A stretch of DNA of 5,764 nt from Bacteroidales bacterium. Lineage in GTDB: Bacteria; Bacteroidota; Bacteroidia; Bacteroidales; WCHB1-69. Shown piece after piece: positions 1 to 5,180 of the stretch; position 1 is the stretch's first letter; each line of letters begins with the position of its first letter. Below the pieces are notes generated by a model, which did not search any database, was not told the origin of the DNA, and saw only the letters and a list, made by a program, of their open reading frames with translations. The translations under genes and the position numbers were made by a program. The stretch spans positions 1 to 5,764 of the forward strand of contig JAISDH010000317.1 in assembly GCA_031264975.1 (NCBI GenBank), written 5' to 3'.

Positions 1-97
1 TATCTTTCAATGAACGTTTGCGCTTGCGTCGTTTGCCGATTATGCCTAAAATTGTACGATACTGGCTTTCGGTGAGATTACTTGGATAATGTGTCAC
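1..97 (-). CDS. IS5-family transposase, N-terminal fragment (continues off left edge)
   Basis: This is the 5' end of a transposase gene read leftwards; only 32 codons fall inside the window. The translation is MTHYPSNLTESQYRTILGII followed by a basic stretch GKRRKRKRSLKD. The pattern 'YPS-N/D-LT-x-x-Q', then a hydrophobic helix, then a Lys/Arg-rich segment and 'SL+' is the usual N-terminus of IS5-family DDE transposases, especially the Bacteroidota versions. The start is GTG at 97-95: an in-frame TAA lies three codons upstream (TAA, AGA, TTC, GTG), so no earlier start is possible and no ATG is available. The catalytic DDE domain is outside the window, so whether the gene is intact cannot be judged. 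The family call rests on pattern recognition of a short segment and is moderately secure. Confidence 0.68.
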   Translation of the reverse strand, partial: MTHYPSNLTESQYRTILGIIGKRRKRKRSLKD

Positions 98-194
98 GAA
101 TCTTTAATGTATTGAATAACATAAAAATACGAAATAATTGCCAAATAATAAATTGATTGCCAGTATTTTATTTGTTAAAATTTTAAACAGACTC
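1..194 (-). mobile_element. End of an IS5-family insertion sequence (transposase 5' side)
   Basis: The transposase start at 97 implies that the upstream end of the element lies a short way to the right. Reading inward on the minus strand from 194 gives GAGTCTGTTTAAAATTTTAAC, which resembles the GAG-CT-GTTTAAAA type termini of many Bacteroidota IS5-group elements. I therefore place the boundary at about 194. The next three bases, TTA (195-197), fit a TNA-type target duplication, but the other end is outside the window, so neither the inverted-repeat partner nor the duplication can be confirmed. Between the terminus and the gene there is a 7-bp direct repeat ATTGCCA at 137-143 and 156-162, possibly a transposase-binding or promoter feature. 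The extent is inferred. Confidence 0.5.
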
Positions 195-311
195 TTAGTT
201 TTACGATACAACTAATTTTGGCGATTAAGTAGCTGGCGCATCAGCCAACTCGTAACTCTATTTGTCTTTAATTTATGTAAATATGTGGATTCATAATTCA
301 TAATTTATCAG

Positions 312-319
312 TACTTTTG
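312..319 (+). promoter_or_regulatory. Bacteroidota -7 promoter element upstream of the S41 peptidase gene
   Basis: TACTTTTG is an exact match to the Bacteroidota primary sigma -7 consensus TAnnTTTG, and it is followed by TGC as often seen. It sits 51 nt upstream of the ATG at 371, which would give a leader of roughly 40-45 nt. I see no convincing TTTG -33 element at the expected distance; the region around 283-296 is AT-rich with a tandem TTCATAA (290-303). It would drive the 371-2778 operon. Confidence 0.62.
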
Positions 320-370
320 TGCGGAAAAAAGTAGAACAACCTGTAGTATATTTTAGAAATAAAAAAAAAT

Positions 371-1576
371 ATGACAAAAAACAAGATTTTAACAGGATTT
401 TTTGTATGCATCTGTTTATTGAATAGTTGCGGGCAGCAGATCAATTTAACACAAAAGCAAAAACTCAATGATTTTGAATATTTATACCAGACATTAAAGC
501 AAAACTATCCTTATTTTGGCGTGGGATTGCGCCAGACAGGCATTGACTGGCTTGCCAAACACGATGAATTTGTGGAAAAAATAAAAGCGGCGAATAACGA
601 CAGCGCTTATATTTTTGCGCTTCGGGATATTCTAAACGAACTGGGGAACGGACACGCCGATATGAGTTTTGTATTGTACTATGAGGATTATACAAACCTG
701 TATAAAAAGGTTGCGGATGAATACCCCCGCTATAAAAAGTGGGTCGCAGCGCTTGAAGACGGCAGGGAGCGCTCGCTGTACTGGCAAAAACTGCTCGATG
801 GCGACCGGCAGGAGCCCGAACCGGATACCTCTCAAATTGTCAGCAGTCCCCGCGCCGATTATTCCGACAGCCTGCTGGTGAAGGAGAAAACAGGAATAAT
901 GACGGTCGCGTCCTTTAATTTATTTAACATCGGAAAAGACAAGCCGCGCATTGATTCGTTCCTGCATCAAATTAGGGATTATGACCATTTAATTATCAAT
1001 ATTCAGGATAATGGCGGAGGCGCCACCCGTTACTGGAGAGAAAATATTGTGTCGCGGTTAATTCAGGATACGGTGGTATATCCTCAATATACGGTTATTA
1101 AAGACGGCTCGATGAACCGGCATTTTTATCCCGAATATTTTGAAAATACACGCGTTGTAGAGAAAGAAGGAACGCTGCAGCATATTCCGGTCGAATTGCT
1201 GGACGGTACTTTTCGCTTAAAAGTAGAAACGGATACCATCATTCCGCAAAACCCCATCCCGTTTAAGGGGAAAATTTATTTGCTGGTCAATAGCGTGGTC
1301 TTTTCTTCTGCCGAAGGGTTGGCCTACTTCTGCAAGGCAACGAACTGGGCAACCGTAGCGGGCGTACAAACCGGCGGCGATGGCGTAGGGAGTGATCCGG
1401 TACCTTTTATTTTGCCCGAGAGCGGAATAATTGTGCGCTATCCAGCACTGACAGGGTTTAATGCGGACGGCAGCCTGAATTTCGAAATGTGCACCATTCC
1501 TGATATTATCATAGAATCCGAGAATAGTCATGAACGATTAAACAAGTTGATTAACGGCATTCGACAAGAACCATAA
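371..1576 (+). CDS. S41-family peptidase, lipoprotein
   Basis: Predicted envelope serine peptidase of family S41 (tricorn/C-terminal-processing peptidase clan), 401 residues. Residues 1-19 form a lipoprotein signal peptide (basic MTKNK, hydrophobic core, lipobox L-N-S-C with the acylated Cys at 20). The residues after Cys20 (GQQ) lack the acidic stretch of the Bacteroidota surface-export signal, so a periplasm-facing anchor is more likely. Residues about 30-100 form the helical N-terminal part, ending in a GHA motif (94-96). The peptidase core has the family's D-x-GGG-type turn (IINIQDNGGG, 208-217) and the nucleophile region LLVNSVVFSSAEG (304-316), where Ser312, three residues before Glu315, aligns with the catalytic Ser. 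The later loop reads GVQTGGDGVG (331-340), so the Lys of Ctp/Prc enzymes is absent; this fits the tricorn/IRBP-like subgroup. No PDZ domain is evident. First gene of an operon with the downstream secreted protein. The substrate is unknown. Confidence 0.85.
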   Translation: MTKNKILTGFFVCICLLNSCGQQINLTQKQKLNDFEYLYQTLKQNYPYFGVGLRQTGIDWLAKHDEFVEKIKAANNDSAYIFALRDILNELGNGHADMSFVLYYEDYTNLYKKVADEYPRYKKWVAALEDGRERSLYWQKLLDGDRQEPEPDTSQIVSSPRADYSDSLLVKEKTGIMTVASFNLFNIGKDKPRIDSFLHQIRDYDHLIINIQDNGGGATRYWRENIVSRLIQDTVVYPQYTVIKDGSMNRHFYPEYFENTRVVEKEGTLQHIPVELLDGTFRLKVETDTIIPQNPIPFKGKIYLLVNSVVFSSAEGLAYFCKATNWATVAGVQTGGDGVGSDPVPFILPESGIIVRYPALTGFNADGSLNFEMCTIPDIIIESENSHERLNKLINGIRQEP

Positions 1577-1580
1577 AAAA

Positions 1581-1585
1581 AAGGA
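1581..1585 (+). promoter_or_regulatory. Shine-Dalgarno-like site before the second operon gene
   Basis: AAGGA lies 5 nt before the ATG at 1591, inside the 14-nt gap between the two genes. Most Bacteroidota genes, including the others in this window, lack such a site. It supports the choice of start for the downstream gene and translation from a shared transcript. Confidence 0.5.
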
Positions 1586-1590
1586 CGGTA

Positions 1591-2778
1591 ATGAAAAATA
1601 AAAATTTTAAATTCCATGTCGTGATAACCGCCATCCTATTATCAGGTGGTTTTACGGCAACATCGCAAACAACATCCGCGTATTCCAAAGAAATTATTCC
1701 TTATGTAGATTTTCTGAAAGCGCAGGAAATGTCAGGCAAAGATTACATTTTTCATTTGTTTGAAAAATACGATATAGTAGTTTTATGCGAAGGCGACCAT
1801 CGAGAATATACGCAATATGACTTCTATTATGACATTGTTACCGATGCGCGATTTGCAGAGATGCAGGGTGCGATTTATACGGAAGTTTTCAGCATGGCAG
1901 GGACGAAAATATTTGAACGGTTCAATTATTCGGAAGATTCCGCCCATGTGCAACAGGTGATAGACAGTATTCAATTCGGAACGGGAGTTTTTCCCATGTG
2001 GACAAAGCGCAATATCTATGATTTTCTTACACGGCTGTACTATTTTAATCGAACGGCAGCGCCTGATAAGCGCATCCGGTGGGCAGGCGCCGACCGTTAT
2101 ATCAACTGGTTTGAGATACGAACAAAAGAGGATGTGGAGCAGACGTACAAACCCATGCTTGAAGGCTCGAACCGCGATAAATACATGGCGGAAAATATTT
2201 ATCGGGATTTTATGCAGCACGGACAAAAGAAATCGCTGGTTGTTATGAACTACCGTCATTCCTTTATGAACGATTCATGGACAAGCGCCAATACCGGGGA
2301 TGGGAAAGTTATTGGCAATATGGCTGCTATTTTGAAACACCGTTTGCAGGGACGGGTTACAAATGTTTGGGTACATTCCGTAAATGTGAGCAGCAATACT
2401 TTTGCCCCTGTATTGGAAGGGAAATTGGACGCCGCTTTTCTGGCGTTGAGTAATCCTTCTTTGGGTTTCGATATGCAGGGAAGTCCTTTGGGCGACAAAT
2501 TCTTCGAACTCTGGACGGCTAAAAAACATACCTTAACATTTCAGGATGTATTTCACGGCTATGTGTTTTATAATCCTGTATCGGCGCAGCGGCTTTATGA
2601 CGGGATTCCCGAATATTACTCGATACCTGAAAATATGGACGAATTAAAAAGACGTTGCAGTTTAACCGGCACAAAAATGCGATGGGATAATGCTAAAAAG
2701 ATGTATGAAGATAAGAAACCATTTCCTTTTCATAAACAAACACAACGGAAAATTGCTAAATGGCTGGGGAAATTTTGA
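1591..2778 (+). CDS. Secreted erythromycin-esterase/ChaN-like (Tiki superfamily) protein
   Basis: Probable exported protein of 395 residues with no closely recognised relative. Residues 1 to about 26 look like a Sec signal peptide (MKNKNFKFHVVITAILLSGG, then a polar FTATSQ region with likely cleavage near residue 26); there is no lipobox Cys. The mature part shows the motif order of the Tiki superfamily (erythromycin esterase, ChaN haem-binding protein, TraB): a hydrophobic strand ending in G/C-E-x-x-H (VVLCEGDH, Glu67 and His70), a second strand with acidic residue (AIYTEVF, Glu98), RWAGADRY (163-170), resembling the 'R-x-x-G-x-D' segment of EreA-type proteins, and a late strand VVMNYRHSF with His223. 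The first motif has Cys66 where Gly is usual. The gene starts 14 nt after the S41 peptidase stop with an SD-like AAGGA, so the two are very likely co-transcribed and act in the same compartment. The reaction and substrate are unknown; macrolide resistance should not be assumed. Confidence 0.6.
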   Translation: MKNKNFKFHVVITAILLSGGFTATSQTTSAYSKEIIPYVDFLKAQEMSGKDYIFHLFEKYDIVVLCEGDHREYTQYDFYYDIVTDARFAEMQGAIYTEVFSMAGTKIFERFNYSEDSAHVQQVIDSIQFGTGVFPMWTKRNIYDFLTRLYYFNRTAAPDKRIRWAGADRYINWFEIRTKEDVEQTYKPMLEGSNRDKYMAENIYRDFMQHGQKKSLVVMNYRHSFMNDSWTSANTGDGKVIGNMAAILKHRLQGRVTNVWVHSVNVSSNTFAPVLEGKLDAAFLALSNPSLGFDMQGSPLGDKFFELWTAKKHTLTFQDVFHGYVFYNPVSAQRLYDGIPEYYSIPENMDELKRRCSLTGTKMRWDNAKKMYEDKKPFPFHKQTQRKIAKWLGKF

Positions 2779-2779
2779 A

Positions 2780-2804
2780 TTAAAAAACAGGGCAGTTAAA
2801 AAAC
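2780..2804 (+). repeat. 9-bp direct repeat just after the secreted-protein gene
   Basis: TTAAAAAAC occurs at 2780-2788 and again at 2796-2804, starts 16 nt apart, beginning two bases after the stop codon. No strong hairpin plus T-tract terminator is visible next to it. Its role is unknown, and chance in AT-rich DNA is possible. Confidence 0.4.
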
Positions 2805-2849
2805 GACATAAGCGCAAAATCAAGGCAATTTATTCCTTTCCCGTATAGG

Positions 2850-2912
2850 ATAATTTGAAACTTTTATTTTTCCATGGCAACCGCATGAAAAAACAGCCAT
2901 GTGTCAAATTAT
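2850..2912. repeat. Nested inverted repeats in the spacer before the R-M locus
   Basis: An outer perfect 9-bp inverted repeat, ATAATTTGA (2850-2858) and TCAAATTAT (2904-2912), encloses an inner 6-bp one, CATGGC (2873-2878) and GCCATG (2896-2901). Together they could fold into a two-part stem with a 17-nt apical loop. AT-rich alternating sequence follows, including the palindrome GTATATATAC (2925-2934). It might be a weak terminator of the upstream operon, a protein-binding site for R-M control, or a remnant of a small element. There is no T-tract directly after the stem, so a canonical intrinsic terminator is unlikely. Confidence 0.45.
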
Positions 2913-2942
2913 TTATATATAATAGTATATATACTTCTCGAT

Positions 2943-2999
2943 GTGAAAAATGAAAAAAACTGTATAATCTGCATTTGCCTGTTATTTTTCTGCGCGTAA
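2943..2999 (+). other. 18-codon signal-peptide-like reading frame, possible gene remnant or leader peptide
   Basis: A GTG at 2943 opens a short frame reading MKNEKNCIICICLLFFCA and ending with TAA at 2997-2999. Its basic start and Cys/Leu/Phe-rich hydrophobic core resemble the first residues of a lipoprotein signal, and part of it (ICICLL) resembles the signal of the S41 lipoprotein in this window (VCICLL). No ribosome-binding site or continuing coding frame is seen. It may be the vestige of a lost secreted gene, a tiny peptide or a coincidence. I do not claim that it is expressed. Confidence 0.2.
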
Positions 3000-3025
3000 A
3001 TTCAAAAATTTTTATAACAAATTTG
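2974..3025 (+). promoter_or_regulatory. Candidate promoter region for the hsdM gene (weak)
   Basis: Two imperfect Bacteroidota-type arrangements are visible. TTTG at 2974-2977 is followed after 19 nt by TAAATTCA (2997-3004), with good -33/-7 spacing but a poor -7 match. CAAATTTG at 3018-3025 is one base from TAnnTTTG and lies 17 nt before the ATG at 3043, but has no TTTG upstream at the right distance. The 264-nt spacer and unrelated function upstream make a separate promoter likely; which element is used is uncertain. Confidence 0.3.
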
Positions 3026-3042
3026 CCAAAAATATAATAAGT

Positions 3043-5118
3043 ATGAAAATAGCAGAAATATTAAGAGATTCCGATTATAGGCACACACAGTTTGATTTAG
3101 TGCAAATTCACGAGCTTGAACAGCGTATTATTGTAAAAAACGACAATAAAGCTAAGGAAGTACCTTACATTAAATGCCTTGTTCGCAATAAGGAGATCAA
3201 ATTGACGCCCGAAGAAGCCGTTAGGCAATTATACCTCGAAATTTTACTGAACGATTATAAATATCCTGCCGACCGCATCGAACTGGAATATGCCGTAACT
3301 TTCGGACGAGAGAAGAAACGTGCCGATATTGTTATTTTCGATAAGGACCAGACTACTACGCCCTACATTATCGTTGAATTGAAAAAGCCGCGGCTCAAGG
3401 ACGGCAAGGAACAGCTGAAATCGTATTGCAATGCTACCGGCGCACCCATCGGCGTATGGACAAACGGCGATTCCATTTCGTTTTACCACCGGCGCGACCC
3501 CAATTATTTTGAGGATATTCCCAATATCCCCAAAGCAAGCGAAAAACTGTCCGACATTCTTTCGGAACGCTGGACGATTGACGATTTGATTAAGCGGGAC
3601 AAGTTAGTTAACGAGCGCAAGTCATTGAAAGGTTTGGTGCTTGAAATGGAAGACGAGGTGCTCGCCAATGCCGGAGTGGATGTGTTTGAAGAACTTTTCA
3701 AGTTGATTTTCACCAAGCTCTACGATGAAATGGAGAGTGGACGCAACCGCAAACGACATCTGGAGTTCCGAAATTACGGCGACACGGAAACCGAACTGAA
3801 AACCAAAATCCAAAACCTTTTCGACGTTGCCAAGCAAAAATGGGAAGGCGTTTTTTCACTCGATGCAAAAATAGAACTAACCTCCTCGCACTTGTCGGTT
3901 TGTGTTTCGTCTTTACAGGATGTGAAACTATTCAACGGCAATCTTGATGTGGTGGACGACGCTTTTGAATATCTTATCAATAAAAGCAGTAAAGGCGAGA
4001 AGGGACAGTATTTTACGCCCCGCTATGTGATTGACATGTGCGTTAAGATGCTCAATCCCCAAGAAAAAGAAACGATGATTGATACCGCAGCCGGCAGTTG
4101 CGGCTTTCCCGTTCATACCATTTTCCATGTCTGGGAACAAATCATGAAAGACGAAGGGCTGGATAAAAGCCACCTTTTTACGCTCGAACAAAAACCGGCG
4201 AGATGCGTCGATTACGTGAACAATAAAATTTTCGCCATTGATTTTGATGAAAAATCGGTGCGTGTAGCGCGAACGCTGAATTTGATTGCAGGCGACGGAC
4301 AAACCAATGTCCTGCACCTGAATACGCTCGATTGGGAACGCTGGGACGAAAAAACAACAGACGAAAATTGGCAGGATACATACGGCGAAGGATGGAGAAA
4401 GTTTAAGAAAATACGTGCCGACAAAAACAGCAATCGCGAATTTAAATTCGATATACTTATGGCAAATCCGCCGTTTGCGGGCGACATTAAGGAAAGCCGC
4501 ATATTGACAAAGTATGATTTGGGCAAAAAATCCGATGGTAAATACCAAATTGCCGTAGGACGCGATATTCTATTTATTGAACGCAATCTTGATTTTCTAA
4601 AACCTGGTGGGCGAATGGCAATCGTGCTTCCGCAGGGGCGTTTCAACAACAGTAGTGACAAGCAAATACGCGAATTTATTGCCGGGCGTTGCCGGATTTT
4701 GGCAGTGGTAGGTTTGCATGGAAACGTATTCAAGCCGCATACCGGCACAAAAACAAGCGTACTGTTTGTGCAGAAATGGGACGACACGCTTTGCCCGGAA
4801 CGCGAAGATTATCCGATTTTCTTTGCCACCATGCAGGAACCGGGCAAAGACAACAGCGGCGAAAAGATTTACGTCCACAAGCGCGACTGCGAAAAGTACA
4901 AATTAACTCCACAATGCGAACAGGTCGAGCTGGATTTGGTATCCGAACAGGCAATCGAATATGTCGTCAGTCCTAAAAGCATGGACGATTACGCATTAGA
5001 CCAACACGAACACCTGATTGTAAAACACGACCTTTTTAATCACAACGGTTTGACCCGCGACGGCGTCGCAGAGGCATTTGTCGAATTTGCCCGAAAGGAG
5101 CAATTAAGTTTTTTTTAG
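3043..5118 (+). CDS. hsdM: N6-adenine DNA methyltransferase HsdM with N-terminal HsdR-type nuclease domain
   Basis: Modification subunit of a type I-like restriction-modification system, 691 residues, longer than a usual HsdM (about 500) because of an added N-terminal domain. Residues about 38-165 match the HsdR N-terminal PD-(D/E)xK nuclease: RADIVIF (Asp95), YIIVELKK (Glu112-x-Lys114), then Q124-x-x-x-Tyr128, the QxxxY motif of HsdR/RecB-like nucleases. Residues about 200-290 form the helical HsdM N-terminal part. GQYFTPRYVID (321-331) is the HsdM signature, followed by SAM-binding motif I DTAAGSCGF (347-355; the usual form is D-P-x-C-G-S-G-G-F), catalytic motif IV NPPF (475-478), and PGGRMAIVLPQG (521-532) and GTKTSVLFVQK (568-578). 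All parts needed for adenine methylation are present. The ATG at 3043 has no Shine-Dalgarno site, as is normal for this phylum. The stop TAG falls directly after eight T residues, and the specificity subunit frame runs on from there. It may act as a BcgI-like cutting-and-methylating subunit or with a separate HsdR not in this window. Confidence 0.9.
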   Translation: MKIAEILRDSDYRHTQFDLVQIHELEQRIIVKNDNKAKEVPYIKCLVRNKEIKLTPEEAVRQLYLEILLNDYKYPADRIELEYAVTFGREKKRADIVIFDKDQTTTPYIIVELKKPRLKDGKEQLKSYCNATGAPIGVWTNGDSISFYHRRDPNYFEDIPNIPKASEKLSDILSERWTIDDLIKRDKLVNERKSLKGLVLEMEDEVLANAGVDVFEELFKLIFTKLYDEMESGRNRKRHLEFRNYGDTETELKTKIQNLFDVAKQKWEGVFSLDAKIELTSSHLSVCVSSLQDVKLFNGNLDVVDDAFEYLINKSSKGEKGQYFTPRYVIDMCVKMLNPQEKETMIDTAAGSCGFPVHTIFHVWEQIMKDEGLDKSHLFTLEQKPARCVDYVNNKIFAIDFDEKSVRVARTLNLIAGDGQTNVLHLNTLDWERWDEKTTDENWQDTYGEGWRKFKKIRADKNSNREFKFDILMANPPFAGDIKESRILTKYDLGKKSDGKYQIAVGRDILFIERNLDFLKPGGRMAIVLPQGRFNNSSDKQIREFIAGRCRILAVVGLHGNVFKPHTGTKTSVLFVQKWDDTLCPEREDYPIFFATMQEPGKDNSGEKIYVHKRDCEKYKLTPQCEQVELDLVSEQAIEYVVSPKSMDDYALDQHEHLIVKHDLFNHNGLTRDGVAEAFVEFARKEQLSFF
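5109..5118 (+). promoter_or_regulatory. T8 slippery run plus stop codon at the hsdM/hsdS junction
   Basis: Eight T residues (5109-5116) end hsdM as AGT TTT TTT TAG. The heptamer T TTT TTT directly before TAG has the X-XXY-YYZ form of a -1 ribosomal slippery site. A -1 shift continues as TTA GAT CGT into the hsdS frame, which has no stop from 5040 to the window end. One added T would fuse the genes permanently; a run of eight is also long enough for polymerase slippage or a homopolymer sequencing error. I did not find a clear stimulating hairpin just downstream. The layout is seen directly; frameshifting is inference. Confidence 0.45.
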
Positions 5119-5180
5119 ATCGTCCTTTCGACGAGCAAAAGTATAAGAACTTGTTGGAAGGGCTGGAAGTGAGCGAGGTG

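Noticed and set aside
1783..2259. A 158-codon minus-strand open frame inside the Tiki-like gene
   Set aside because: Antisense to motifs of a convincing secreted protein; it has no promoter or ribosome site of its own and no recognisable domain.
2779..2850. Intrinsic terminator after the secreted-protein operon
   Set aside because: I found only a weak TCCT/AGGA pairing (near 2834-2850) with no following T-tract, not enough to call a terminator.
3928..4548. A 206-codon minus-strand open frame inside hsdM
   Set aside because: It lies antisense to conserved methyltransferase motifs (GQYFTPR, NPPF) and its translation shows no family pattern; it is a shadow of the hsdM codon usage.
4212..4787. 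A 191-codon minus-strand open frame inside hsdM
   Set aside because: Wholly antisense to the methyltransferase core and with a Ser/Arg/Pro-rich composition typical of shadow frames.
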